DNA of 33,503 bases from Corallococcus carmarthensis (GCF_003611695.1 NZ_RAWE01000097.1:1-33503); one strand, 5' to 3'. Shown: positions 16,164-24,620, numbered from the stretch's first letter. Notes: generated by a model from the sequence alone, not told the origin. Numbers and translations: made by a program.

Positions 16164-18296
16164 ATGTCCACGCCCTCCTCGACGCCCTCACCTCCCCAGG
16201 TCGCCGCCTTCGCCGCCGCATGCGCGGTGATCATGGCCCTGGTGGGTGCCTGGAGCGTGGACCAGGCGCCGGGGATCCGCATCGCCGCGCTGGCGGCGGG
16301 CGCGTTCGTGCTGGCGGCGGTGGGCGCGACGGCCGCCCTGCGCGCGCTGGCCCGGAGCGAGCGCGAGTGCGCCCGGCTGCGCGGGCAGGCGGACGACGCC
16401 CGGGCGCTGCGCGACGCGGTGATGGACATCACGCCGGTGGGCTTCGCGTTCTACGACCGCGACCTGAAGTACGTGCACGTCAACGCCGCGCTGGCCGCGA
16501 TGAATGGCCTGCCCGCGGAGGCGCACCTGGGGCGTCACGTCTCGGAGGTGCTGCCCCCACTGGGCACGGCGCTGGCGCCCCGGCTCGCCCGCGCATTGGA
16601 GTCGAACGCGTCCCTGCAGGACCTCAGCCTCCAGGTGGAGACGCCCGCGGCGCCCGGCGAGACGCGCTTCTGGTTCGGGAGCTATTCGCGCGTGCGCGGT
16701 GCTGGCGGCGCGGTGCTGGGCGTCATCGCGTCCCTGTCGGAGGTCACCGAGCGGATGCGCGCGGAGGCGTCCCTCCAGGAGCACGAGGGGCGCCTGGACG
16801 TGCTCACCCGGTCGCTGCCGGATTACCTTTGGGGCGGGAAGCTGCGGGACGGCGTTTTGCGTGACTTCTACTGCACGCCCGTCATCGAGCGCACCACCGG
16901 CTACCCTGCCAGCGCCTTCACCGGCAGCGGTCCGGAGGGCACACCCTCGCCGCTGTGGGCGGAGATGATCCACCCCGAGGACCGGACGCGCTACCGCGAG
17001 TGCATCGAGTCGCTGGCCCTGGCCCCGAGCACCGAGGTGGAGATCGAACACCGCATCATCTGCGCGGACGGGCGCGTGCGCTGGGTGCGCAGCCGCGCCG
17101 CGGCCTCCGGCCTGGACGCACAGGGCGGCGTGCACCTGGGCTGCGTCGTCACCGACATCACCGACCGGCGCCTCGCGGATGATCTGCGCCAGCGGTTGAA
17201 CGACAGCTTCCGCCGCTCCGCGACGGAGTGGCGCCGCACCTTCGACGCGGTGTCCTCGCCGCTGCTGGTGCTGAGCGCGGACGGCACCATCCACCGGCTC
17301 AACGACGCCGCGCGCGTGCTCTTCCGGGAGGCGGACCCCTCCGGCCAGCCGCTCTCCGCGACCGCCGGGGCGCCGCCCTGGTCCAGCGCTGGGCCGCTGG
17401 TGGAGGAGCTGCGCGCGACGCACGGCAGCGCCAGCCGCCAGGTGCACGACGCGGAGTCCGGGCGCACCTGGGAGGTGTCGGCCGCCTGGGTGGACGAGCG
17501 GGCCAGCGAGGATCACCGCATCATCCTGGTGGCCACGGAAGTCACCCGGCTGCTGGAGCTGCAGGCCCATGTGCGCCGTAGTGAAACGATGGCCGCCATG
17601 GGCGCCATCGTCGCGGGCGTGGCCCACGAGGTGCGCAACCCCCTGTTCTCCATCTCCGCCGTCGTGGACGCGGTGGAGGCCACCTACGGCGCCCAGCCGG
17701 AATTGAAACCGTACCTGGACGTGCTGCGCGGCGAGGTGCGCCGGCTCACCCACCTCACCCAGGAGCTGTTCGAGTACGGCCGCCCCACCCGGGGCGAGTG
17801 GACGGACGGCGCCGTGGGCGCGGTGGTCGCCGACGCCCTGTCCGCTTGCGAGCTTCCCAGTGACAAGGCCGCCGTGAAGCTCGCGCGTGCGGTTTCGGAC
17901 GCGCTGCCACCGGTGCGCATGGACGCGAGGCGCCTGTTCCATGTCTTCCGCAACGTGGTGGAGAACGCCGTGCAGCACTCGCCCCAGGGCACTACCGTCC
18001 ACGTGACGGCGGAGGCCGTGGAGGAGGGCGGGCGTCCGTGGGTGCGCTGCACCGTCCATGACGGGGGGCCTGGCTTCAAGAGCGAGGACCTGCCCCACGT
18101 CTTCGAGCCCTTCTTCAGCAAGCGCCGGGGAGGGACCGGTCTGGGATTGTCCATCGTCCAGCGCATCCTGGAAGAGCACCAGGGGCGCATCCGTCTTTCC
18201 AACCATCCCCAGGGAGGGGCCGAGGTGACCATCCTGCTGCCCGCCCTCCCCCCGGCCATGAACGCCGGCCCAACCCCGCAGTCACAGGTGTCATGA
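16164..18296 (+). CDS. PAS-domain sensor histidine kinase
   Basis: About 710 residues from ATG 16164; a GTG at 16146 is an alternative and neither start has an ideal ribosome site. Two membrane helices lie at the N-terminus (AFAAACAVIMALVGAWSV and IAALAAGAFVLAAVGATAAL). Three PAS-like domains follow at roughly 80-195 (MDITPVGFAFYDRDLKYVHV), 205-335 (MIHPEDRTRYRE, RWVRSRA, DITDRR) and 345-460. The H-box is VAHEVRNPL with His488, then N-box VVENAVQHS, G1 DGGPGFKSEDLPHVFEPFFS and G2 GGTGLGLSIVQRIL. This is an NtrB-like class of kinase that would phosphorylate the partner regulator encoded next. Stop and start overlap as ATGA, so the pair is translationally coupled. Confidence 0.92.
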   Translation: MSTPSSTPSPPQVAAFAAACAVIMALVGAWSVDQAPGIRIAALAAGAFVLAAVGATAALRALARSERECARLRGQADDARALRDAVMDITPVGFAFYDRDLKYVHVNAALAAMNGLPAEAHLGRHVSEVLPPLGTALAPRLARALESNASLQDLSLQVETPAAPGETRFWFGSYSRVRGAGGAVLGVIASLSEVTERMRAEASLQEHEGRLDVLTRSLPDYLWGGKLRDGVLRDFYCTPVIERTTGYPASAFTGSGPEGTPSPLWAEMIHPEDRTRYRECIESLALAPSTEVEIEHRIICADGRVRWVRSRAAASGLDAQGGVHLGCVVTDITDRRLADDLRQRLNDSFRRSATEWRRTFDAVSSPLLVLSADGTIHRLNDAARVLFREADPSGQPLSATAGAPPWSSAGPLVEELRATHGSASRQVHDAESGRTWEVSAAWVDERASEDHRIILVATEVTRLLELQAHVRRSETMAAMGAIVAGVAHEVRNPLFSISAVVDAVEATYGAQPELKPYLDVLRGEVRRLTHLTQELFEYGRPTRGEWTDGAVGAVVADALSACELPSDKAAVKLARAVSDALPPVRMDARRLFHVFRNVVENAVQHSPQGTTVHVTAEAVEEGGRPWVRCTVHDGGPGFKSEDLPHVFEPFFSKRRGGTGLGLSIVQRILEEHQGRIRLSNHPQGGAEVTILLPALPPAMNAGPTPQSQVS

Positions 18297-19636
18297 CGCG
18301 CACCCGAATCCTGCTCGTGGACGACGAACCCGGCGTCCGGCTGGGCATGAAGGGCTACCTCACGCAGCACGGCTTCGACGTGGCCGAAGCCACCAGCGTG
18401 GCGGAGGCCCAGGAGGGCTTCCGCACGCACCGGCCCGACGTGGCTGTCATTGACTACCGGCTGCCGGACGGCACCGCGCTGGAGCTGCTGCCCCGGCTCA
18501 AGGAGCTGGACGCGGCGGTGCCCCTGGTGGTGCTGACCGGGCACGGCTCCATCGAGCTGGCGGTGCAGGCCGTGAAGGAAGGCGCCGAGCAATTCCTCAC
18601 CAAGCCGCTGGAGCTGGCGGTGCTCAAGGTGGTGTTGGAAAGGCTCGTGGCCCAGCGGCGCGAACGGCAGCGCCTGTTGGCGGACCGCTCGCGCACGGCG
18701 CGCACGCAGGTGGATCCCTTCCTGGGCAACAGCCCCGCCATCCGCGCGCTGCGCGACGAAGCGGAGCGCGTGCGTGACAGCGACAGCCCGGTGCTCGTCA
18801 CCGGCGAGACGGGCAGCGGCAAGAGCGTGCTCGCGCGCTGGCTGCATGAAGGCGGGCCGCGCAAGGAGGCCCCCTTCGTGGACCTCAACTGCGCCGCGCT
18901 GTCCAAGGACCTGCTGGACTCAGAGTTGTTCGGCCACGAGAAGGGCGCCTTCACCAGCGCGGTGGCCGCGAAGCAGGGCCTGCTGGAGGTGGCGGACCGG
19001 GGCACGCTGTTCCTGGATGAGATTGGCGACATGGACGTGGCCGTCCAACCCAAGCTGCTCAAGGTGCTGGAGGAGAAGCGCTTCCGGCGCCTGGGTGACG
19101 TGAAGGACCGGCGCGTGGACGTGCGGCTGGTGGCCGCCACGCACCAGGACCTCCAGGTGGCGGCGCGAGAGAAGCGTTTCCGCAACGACCTGTACTTCCG
19201 CATCAGCACGCTCATCCTCCACGTGCCGCCCCTGCGCGAGCGCGCCGAGGACGTGCCAGTGCTCGCAAGCCACTTCCTCGCGGAGATGGGCGCCCACCGG
19301 GGCCGGGGCCAGGTCGAGCTGGAGCCCGACGCGGAGCGCGCCCTCATGGCCTATGGCTGGCCGGGCAACATCCGCGAGCTGCGCAACGTGCTGGAGCGCG
19401 CGGTGCTGCTGTCCGGCAGCTCCCGCCTGTCCCGGAGTGCCCTGCGCTTCGAATCCCTGCTCCCCACCGAGGAGCCGCTGGGCGAGGACCTCACGCTGGA
19501 GGAGCTGGAGCACCGTCACATCGAGCGCGTGCTGGCGCGCGAGGGCGGCCACGTGGAGCGCGCGGCGACGCGGCTGGGCATTTCCCGCAGCTCGCTCTAC
19601 GCGAAGCTCAAGGGCTGGCAGCACAAGGGCGGCTGA
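18293..19636 (+). CDS. NtrC-family sigma-54-dependent response regulator
   Basis: 447 residues. The receiver domain (1-120) has VDDEPG, phospho-acceptor Asp54 in VIDYRLPDG, and Lys104. The AAA+ domain (about 142-375) has Walker A GETGSGKS at 171-178 and Walker B GTLFLDEIGD near 237-246. Arg-finger region and R-I-S-TL-HVPPLRER words follow. The sigma-54 contact loop, normally GAFTGA, reads GAFTSA at 218-223. The C-terminal Fis-type HTH is VERAATRLGISRSSLYAKLK. It should activate sigma-54 promoters when phosphorylated by the coupled kinase, provided the altered loop still engages sigma-54. The gene ends only a few bases before a tRNA-like remnant. Confidence 0.92.
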   Translation: MTRTRILLVDDEPGVRLGMKGYLTQHGFDVAEATSVAEAQEGFRTHRPDVAVIDYRLPDGTALELLPRLKELDAAVPLVVLTGHGSIELAVQAVKEGAEQFLTKPLELAVLKVVLERLVAQRRERQRLLADRSRTARTQVDPFLGNSPAIRALRDEAERVRDSDSPVLVTGETGSGKSVLARWLHEGGPRKEAPFVDLNCAALSKDLLDSELFGHEKGAFTSAVAAKQGLLEVADRGTLFLDEIGDMDVAVQPKLLKVLEEKRFRRLGDVKDRRVDVRLVAATHQDLQVAAREKRFRNDLYFRISTLILHVPPLRERAEDVPVLASHFLAEMGAHRGRGQVELEPDAERALMAYGWPGNIRELRNVLERAVLLSGSSRLSRSALRFESLLPTEEPLGEDLTLEELEHRHIERVLAREGGHVERAATRLGISRSSLYAKLKGWQHKGG

Positions 19637-19648
19637 CAGCTGTGCGCG

Positions 19649-19681
19649 AGGCCACGGGTTCAAGTCCCGTACTCCTCGCCA
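19649..19681 (+). other. tRNA 3'-end remnant, probable integrase attachment site
   Basis: The bases form a perfect T-arm: stem ACGGG (19654-19658), loop TTCAAGT, stem CCCGT (19666-19670). Then come seven acceptor bases ACTCCTC, discriminator G and CCA (19679-19681). The upstream 40 bases do not form anticodon, D or 5' acceptor arms and instead hold the end of the response regulator gene. It is therefore only the 3' part of a tRNA. Such fragments are the usual core of attachment sites for tyrosine integrases, and an integrase gene ends 88 bases away. The tRNA identity cannot be told without the anticodon. Confidence 0.75.
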
Positions 19682-19686
19682 CTGAA

Positions 19687-19727
19687 AGCCCAGCAATCCT
19701 AGGGGGTTGCTGGGCTTTTGTTTTTTC
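19687..19727 (+). terminator. strong Rho-independent terminator
   Basis: AGCCCAGCAA (19687-19696) and TTGCTGGGCT (19707-19716) form a perfect 10-bp stem with a 10-base loop, followed by TTTTGTTTTTT. It lies just after the tRNA CCA and would end plus-strand transcription from the two-component operon or the tRNA. Confidence 0.9.
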
Positions 19728-19768
19728 TCCGTACCGTCATGTGCCCCCCATGTGCCCCTCCGGCGTGG

Positions 19769-20959
19769 CTAGCCCGGAACGGCGTGCGCTTGCGGCATGG
19801 ACCGGTCAAGCGCCTGCACCGCGCTCTCCCTCGCTTCGGGTGACAGGTGCGCGTACCGCATCGTCATGTCGACGGTGGCGTGCCCCATCAGCTCCTGGAT
19901 GACCTTGAGGGGGACCCCGCGCATCGCGAGGTGGCTCCCGTAGGTGTGGCGCAGGTCGTGCCATGTGATGGCCCCCTGTTCGCGAGTGATGCCCGCCCGG
20001 CTCACGGCCCGTGACAGCCGGTGTTCGGTCATGCTGGCGGTGAGGGGCTGGCCGTCGGGTTGGCAGAACACGTAGGCGCCGCGCAGGTGGCGGTGGCCCT
20101 TGAGCGCGTCCACGGCCGATACGGGCAGGTCCACCGTCCGTCCCCGGCCTCCCTTGGGCAGTCCCGTCACCCCCTGCCAGATGGAACGGCGCACCTGGAG
20201 CTTGCCTCGCGGCAAGTCGAGGTCGCCCCACTGGAGCCCGATCAGCTCTCCGTGGCGGAGTCCCGTCTTGAGCGCCAACAGGATCAGCGTCCGCCACCCT
20301 GGTTCCGCCGCGTCGATCAGTCGCTCGGCTTCCTCGAAGGAGAGGAAGTCGAAGGCGGGCTTCGCCGTCTTGAACAGCTTCACGCGCGGGACGTGTTGGA
20401 GCACGCCCTGTTCCTGGGCCAGTGCGAGCAACTTGTGCAGCACGGTCAGGACGTTGTTGACGGACTTGAGGCTCAGGAGCTTCCCCCCGGCTCCCTTGCG
20501 CTTGCGCAGGGCATCCTTTGAGGGTGCGTCCTTCCTGCCGGGAATGCCCGCTGGCTTCTTCCGCATCGCGGCCTTGAAGTCCTCGATCTCCGCTGGACCG
20601 ATGGCATCAAGAGGCGTGTTCGCGAACGCGGGGAGCAGGTGGTCATCAAGGATCTGCCGCTTGGTGACGACGCTGGAGTGCTTGTTGTTGTTCTCGCTGT
20701 ACGTGATGAAGCGCGGGACGAACTCCCCGAGTGTGAGGATGTGGCCCGGCTCGTTCTGCTTCTCCTTCCCGAAGGTTCCAGTCAGCAGGGCGTGACGGAC
20801 CTGACGCTCGTACTCTTCCGCGCCCCGACGGGTGTTGATGGGCGATGCCTTGCGGACTCGCTCCACCTTCCCGCCGGGGTGCTGGTACTTCACGTCCACC
20901 CACCACGCCTCCTGCACCTTTCCCTCCTTCGTCTTCCACTTCCGCTGCCTGACGCTCAT
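19769..20959 (-). CDS. phage-type tyrosine recombinase/integrase
   Basis: 396 residues. The catalytic set is complete: Arg235 in LKTGLRHGELIGLQW, His334 and Arg337 in TWHDLRHTYGSHL, His360 in ELMGHATVDMT, and Tyr369 in MRYAHLSP; a Lys in the beta-hairpin is plausible at about 269. The N-terminal arm-binding part (1-75) and core-binding part (75-190, FVPRFITYSENNNKHSSVVTK) are present, so the length is that of a full phage integrase. It should recombine the element at the adjacent tRNA-derived site. Its start overlaps the stop of the upstream excisionase-like gene as ATGA. It is the last gene of a five-gene minus-strand operon. Confidence 0.92.
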   Translation of the reverse strand: MSVRQRKWKTKEGKVQEAWWVDVKYQHPGGKVERVRKASPINTRRGAEEYERQVRHALLTGTFGKEKQNEPGHILTLGEFVPRFITYSENNNKHSSVVTKRQILDDHLLPAFANTPLDAIGPAEIEDFKAAMRKKPAGIPGRKDAPSKDALRKRKGAGGKLLSLKSVNNVLTVLHKLLALAQEQGVLQHVPRVKLFKTAKPAFDFLSFEEAERLIDAAEPGWRTLILLALKTGLRHGELIGLQWGDLDLPRGKLQVRRSIWQGVTGLPKGGRGRTVDLPVSAVDALKGHRHLRGAYVFCQPDGQPLTASMTEHRLSRAVSRAGITREQGAITWHDLRHTYGSHLAMRGVPLKVIQELMGHATVDMTMRYAHLSPEARESAVQALDRSMPQAHAVPG

Positions 20960-21177
20960 GGCTTCTCTCCGAGCGCAGGACCGCTGTTACCCGGGCGCCA
21001 TGCTAACAGCGCGTCGCGGTGGATGCGGATGGATCTGCGGAGGTGGAAGACTCCCGGCACCTGCCCCAATCGGATCGACTCGTAGAGCGTCTTCCTGTTC
21101 ACGCGCAGGAGGGCTGCGGCCTCCTCGACCGTCAGGAACTCGGGCGCGCTGGAGCCCGCTTCCGTGGGCTTTGTCAT
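20956..21177 (-). CDS. excisionase/AlpA-like helix-turn-helix protein
   Basis: 73 residues. LTVEEAAALLRVNRKTLYES then IRLGQVPGVFHLRRSIRIHR is the MerR-like winged-helix pattern of excisionase (Xis) and AlpA-type DNA-binding proteins (TVEEAAxLLxVxxxTLYxxI-xGxIP-xRxGxxxRI). The ATG at 21177 overlaps the stop of the helicase gene (ATGA), and its stop overlaps the integrase start in the same way. This supports the start and makes it the recombination directionality factor or integrase regulator for this element. Confidence 0.85.
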   Translation of the reverse strand: MTKPTEAGSSAPEFLTVEEAAALLRVNRKTLYESIRLGQVPGVFHLRRSIRIHRDALLAWRPGNSGPALGEKP

Positions 21178-22709
21178 CGCGTCGGCCCGCCCCCATTGGT
21201 TGGAGGCGCTCGGCCTGGCACGGTCTCGGGGGACGGCTGTGGGCCGTTTGTGCTCGCTACGTGAGCACCACGCGATCCCGTGAGAGGGACGACCTTCGCC
21301 GCTTGCTGTGATCCGTCCTGACCCGGCTGGTGCCAAGAGGGAAGCCAGCCCCGCGTCTTGCTGTCGCGCTGTTCGGTCCATCCCGCCGTCTTCAGCGCGG
21401 CAAGGAAGGTTCGTTTCTGGGGCGGATGCTTCTGCCCCACCACGATGCAGAACCCGCAGACCGCCGCATACAGCGCGTCATTCGTGAACGCCTTGGTCTT
21501 GCCCACCTGAGCGCCGCCACGGTGAATCACGGTGGCCAGCGGGCCATTCATCGCCCAGTCGCGAATCTGTGCGTCGGGGTCCGGGCTCTCACTGAGTTCT
21601 CGCAGGAATTGCTCCGTCACCGGCTCGCTGAGTTGCTGAAGCTCCTCACGGGACGCGTTGACGTGGGGCCGGCGAACCTGCCGCATGTCCACGGCGCGGT
21701 TGACCATGGCGTGAGCGAAGGCGGCCACCTGCCGCATGAACTCGGGCGTGAACGCGTCGTCTTCTCCCGGAGCGTGCAGCGATTCCAAGAACTCCCGATG
21801 CGTCATGCCCAGGTCCGGGTGCGTGTACTCGGCGGGCTTGGTCCTGTTGTGGAGCACCGTCCAGCGGCGGTCGCCCTCCTCGATTTCGATGGGCTTCGTC
21901 CGGTTAGTCGCGGCGAGCAGTCCGGCGCGGTTCGTCGCGGACGTTCGGGCAACGCCCTTGCTCTCCAGGAAGACCTCGCCGTCGGTGATGGTCGCCTTGA
22001 GCCCGTCGCCGAGCGAGCCTCCGCGCTTGTGGTTATCGAGCAGCTCGTTGGCGAAGATCAGGAGCTTCGTGGCGAAGTGGAAGTTGTAGGGCTTGGCCAG
22101 ATCCGCCTCACCAATCTGGACGCAATTGGAGGGCCCCAGCAGGTGCGACAGCACGCGATAGAGCACGTTCTTGCCGGAGCCCGGGGGGCCTTGCAGAAGG
22201 ATAGCGGTGCCCGGCCTGGAGCCCGGATGCTGGACCTTGAAAGCGATCCAGTTGAGCAGCCAGTCAAGGCCGGCTGCGTCTTCGGCGAGCCAGAGCAGAA
22301 CGCGGCGCACGTCGGGCCACTCACCCTGAATTGGCGCGAGCGTAGGAGCCTCCCAGGTGTTGACCGCAAACGTCCCGTCCTTGCGCCTGATGAGATCGGG
22401 CGCGTTCGGCCTGCACTCAATAGCCATGACGCCCGCGCAGAGGTTCAGCACGTCGGGGGCAGAGGCCAACGGGCTGACTCCACGCGGCCACATATCGCGC
22501 GGGGGCACCAAACCTCGCAGAATGAGGTAGTCCTCGGCCGCCTTCTGCGTCAGGAACTCAGGGGCGAAGCCGCGCCCGTCGTGGCGCCGTGCAAGGTAGC
22601 GCTCCAGCGGAACGACCTTCACCAGCGGTAGCTTGGCGACTTCGGCGCGCGCCGCTTCGATGTCGGCTGCGTGGGCCAGCGCGTCTTCGGGATGGATACT
22701 CGTGCTCAC
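21174..22709 (-). CDS. SF3-like/DUF5906-type replicative helicase
   Basis: 511 residues from GTG 22709, which overlaps the upstream stop as GTGA. The frame is open further upstream, but that part is antisense to the preceding gene. Walker A is LLQGPPGSGKN at about 172-181. It is followed by KLLIFANELLDNHKRG, LKATITDGEVFLESKGVART and GLLAATNRTKPIEIEEGDRR, the order seen in phage and satellite DNA helicases of the D5/SF3-like primase-helicase group. The C-terminal 60 residues are low-complexity. With the upstream primase it would form the element's own replication module. An origin-binding role is possible but not shown. Confidence 0.8.
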   Translation of the reverse strand: MSTSIHPEDALAHAADIEAARAEVAKLPLVKVVPLERYLARRHDGRGFAPEFLTQKAAEDYLILRGLVPPRDMWPRGVSPLASAPDVLNLCAGVMAIECRPNAPDLIRRKDGTFAVNTWEAPTLAPIQGEWPDVRRVLLWLAEDAAGLDWLLNWIAFKVQHPGSRPGTAILLQGPPGSGKNVLYRVLSHLLGPSNCVQIGEADLAKPYNFHFATKLLIFANELLDNHKRGGSLGDGLKATITDGEVFLESKGVARTSATNRAGLLAATNRTKPIEIEEGDRRWTVLHNRTKPAEYTHPDLGMTHREFLESLHAPGEDDAFTPEFMRQVAAFAHAMVNRAVDMRQVRRPHVNASREELQQLSEPVTEQFLRELSESPDPDAQIRDWAMNGPLATVIHRGGAQVGKTKAFTNDALYAAVCGFCIVVGQKHPPQKRTFLAALKTAGWTEQRDSKTRGWLPSWHQPGQDGSQQAAKVVPLTGSRGAHVASTNGPQPSPETVPGRAPPTNGGGPTR

Positions 22710-23920
22710 TGCTCGCCCCCGTTGTGGTGGCCCGAACTGGCCGCCAGTCCCAGAGCACGGCGCCATTCCGCATACTCCGCTGCCCGTTGTGCCGCTCTCT
22801 GGCGGTCCCATTGCGTGAGCTTGGCGCGCGCGCCGCGGAGCCCTCGCAGCGCTTCGCCCCACACGTCCCGGGACGGTTCCAGTCGCGAGAGTGCGTCGAG
22901 AGAGAGACGCGCGCATTCGAGGAGGCTTTCCGAACTCTCCTCGGGCGTGGCCACGCGGGCGAGCATTTCGGTCAGCTTGTTGATGCCCAGGTGCCGCTGC
23001 CCGTCGAGCATGAGCACTTCGCCTGTGTCCATCTGCGCGAGCACGGTCACGGCGTCGGAGCGCTTGAATCGCTGGAGGCGCCTGCGCACGTCACCCGGAT
23101 TCGCCGTGCGCGTGCCGTCCACCTGCTCCTCGTTGGGACGTTCGGCGTAGCGCGCGAAGGGCACCCGCAGCAGGGGGCCGAACTCGGCTTGTACGTCCAA
23201 CGGCTGGCCCTGGTGGTGCTCGGGGATTGGTCTTGGCCGCACGTTTGAAGGGTCCCAGCTCGGCAGGTAGTAGAGCCGCGCGACATCCTTGCAGGACGCA
23301 TCCGCCTTCAACGCAGCGTCCGTCAGCTCGCCGAGCCCCACGCAACGCATGAGGCGCGGCCAAAGGCGCTCCGACCAGCGGCTCGCCGAGCCAAGGGGCA
23401 CGGGTTCGCTGAACGGGAAGACGACCCGATAGCGGATTGGCTTCGACGTGCGCCCGTAGGAGTGCGTGGGGTAGGCGAGGAACCACAAGCCACGGCGGCG
23501 CAGGCTCGCAAGCCACGCCTCAAGCGCGGCCTGGGTTTCACCGTCGAAGTCCACGATGCCCAGGGTGACGTGGGAGAAGTTCGCGTTGCGGCGGTAGGGC
23601 GCGGGCGTGGGCTGCCCGTCCTTGCCTTCGTAGAGGCCATCAGCGCGGGGCGGATGCGGCTTGGCCGGGATGATGGCGCGGCCGTCCTTCTCGGGGCGCA
23701 CGAGAGGATCGGCGGCCACCTCGTAGAGAGCGGCCATCAGCTCGCCCGCTGAGTTGAACTCCACGACATCCAGACTCCCTGGGGTGAAGCGCGAGTCAGT
23801 CAGGCAGACCGTCCAGGAAGCGGGCACCGGCACAGCGCCCGACGCTGGGTTTTCCGCGTCAACATGGGACGGCATGGTGGGAGCTGTGACGGAAGTCCCA
23901 ACGCGGGGGGGCTCCGTCAT
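22706..23920 (-). CDS. AEP/prim-pol-like primase
   Basis: 404 residues from ATG 23920. The frame extends to a GTG at 24028 that overlaps the preceding stop. However, those 36 extra codons have only about half GC at third positions and cover inverted repeats, so I favour the later start. The core contains VTLGIVDFDGETQAALEAWL (an acidic DFD pair typical of archaeo-eukaryotic primases) and WFLAYPTHSYGRTSKPIRYR then VVFPFSEPVP, with a His and basic residues of the nucleotide site. Next is KDVARLYYLPSWDP, typical of phage/plasmid RepB- or prim-pol-like primases. The C-terminal helical part probably contacts the helicase. It likely makes primers for element replication. Confidence 0.7.
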   Translation of the reverse strand: MTEPPRVGTSVTAPTMPSHVDAENPASGAVPVPASWTVCLTDSRFTPGSLDVVEFNSAGELMAALYEVAADPLVRPEKDGRAIIPAKPHPPRADGLYEGKDGQPTPAPYRRNANFSHVTLGIVDFDGETQAALEAWLASLRRRGLWFLAYPTHSYGRTSKPIRYRVVFPFSEPVPLGSASRWSERLWPRLMRCVGLGELTDAALKADASCKDVARLYYLPSWDPSNVRPRPIPEHHQGQPLDVQAEFGPLLRVPFARYAERPNEEQVDGTRTANPGDVRRRLQRFKRSDAVTVLAQMDTGEVLMLDGQRHLGINKLTEMLARVATPEESSESLLECARLSLDALSRLEPSRDVWGEALRGLRGARAKLTQWDRQRAAQRAAEYAEWRRALGLAASSGHHNGGEQ

Positions 23921-24036
23921 TGCTCCGTCACCGGGGTTTTCACTCTGTACGTGACGGAGTGACTGAACTCCCTTTTCCTTAAGAGAAGAAGAGAGAGAGG
24001 AGAGGGAGAAACAAGCCGCGTCAGTCACTCCGTCAC
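23886..24036. promoter_or_regulatory. cluster of CTCCGTCA/TGACGGAG motifs with a 16-bp inverted repeat
   Basis: Five copies of the octamer core occur: 23886-23893 (GTGACGGA), 23912-23919 and 23923-23930 (CTCCGTCA, exactly 11 bases apart), one in GTGACGGAGTGACTGA at 23951-23966, and one in its perfect inverted partner TCAGTCACTCCGTCAC at 24021-24036. The 54 bases between the two arms hold a 31-base pure purine run at 23981-24011. The cluster lies at the junction of the winged-helix and primase genes. It could be an operator for the winged-helix protein, a set of iterons for replication initiation, or an mRNA hairpin controlling primase translation. Confidence 0.65.
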
Positions 24037-24309
24037 CCCCTCTCGACGCGGGGCCAGCGTAGCTACCGGCGCCAGCGCGTTGGGGGCAGCGAGCGTGTAG
24101 ACCCGTGGCACCGCGCCACGCACGCCGGGCCTGTGCCGGTGGGACACGCGCACCGCGCCAGTGGCCAACAGAAGGGTCAGGGCCCGTCGAGTGAACTGCT
24201 CTCCAGAGCCGAGGCGCCCGCGCAGCTCCTTCACGGTGAGGCCATCAGGCCCGGCTTGGGTGAGCGCTGCGATGATGTGAGGAATGTATTTTTCGAGAAC
24301 TTCAATCAT
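24025..24309 (-). CDS. small winged-helix protein of the element
   Basis: 94 residues from ATG 24309, opening MIEVLEKYIPHIIAALTQAG; an ATG at 24336 adds nine basic residues. The body PDGLTVKELRGRLGSGEQFT then RRALTLLLATGAVRVSHRHR has the helix-helix-helix-wing order of winged-helix domains, with an Arg-rich wing. The tail is Ala/Pro-rich. It is the first gene of the minus-strand operon and is read away from the capsid gene, the usual place for a control protein. Repressor, replication co-factor or activator cannot be told apart. Confidence 0.65.
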   Translation of the reverse strand: MIEVLEKYIPHIIAALTQAGPDGLTVKELRGRLGSGEQFTRRALTLLLATGAVRVSHRHRPGVRGAVPRVYTLAAPNALAPVATLAPRREGVTE

Positions 24310-24426
24310 GGTTGATTTTCTTTGTTTCCCTCCCATCCGGTAAATGCGTGCGGCAATTGCGGGTGGCTCACGAGCACCGGCACCGATGGGCGATCATGCT
24401 CCGCTCGCTCGCAACCCAAAGGGCTT

Positions 24427-24620
24427 GGCATTCCGCAGCCTGCCCGCGTGGTGGAGGGCCTTGAGGCATCCCCCCGGCTCCGATTTCCGAAGCGAGGCCA
24501 CTTCGGACCGTGCTCGGAGGTCCCACACGCTGAGAAAATTTCCAAAAAATCTCGCGGGCTCGGTTGGGTTTTGCCGTCCGCCCCCCCCCGAACTCTTGCC
24601 GAAACCGCCCCCGTAACCGG
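24427..24620 (+). repeat. diverged direct repeat, copy A
   Basis: About 190 bases align with 27184-27370 in the same orientation at roughly 75-80% by eye. Shared landmarks are GGCATT, CCCCCCGG, TTTCCGAAGCG (24484-24494), an AAAA-rich patch, and CTTGCCGAAAC (24595-24605) ending in GTAACCGG. A hairpin is conserved in both copies: here GGACC (24505-24509) / GGTCC (24519-24523) with a nine-base loop containing TGCTCGG. The minus-strand frame is open through both copies and gives similar words (VSARVRGG versus VSARIRGA). I do not recognise the repeat family. Confidence 0.75.

Noticed and set aside
16188-18206. 672-codon minus-strand frame
   Set aside because: Antisense to the PAS histidine kinase, which has complete H, N and G boxes.
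19608-19681. Complete tRNA gene
   Set aside because: Only the T-arm, 3' acceptor strand and CCA can be formed; no anticodon or D-arm and no 5' GAGGAGT partner is present upstream.
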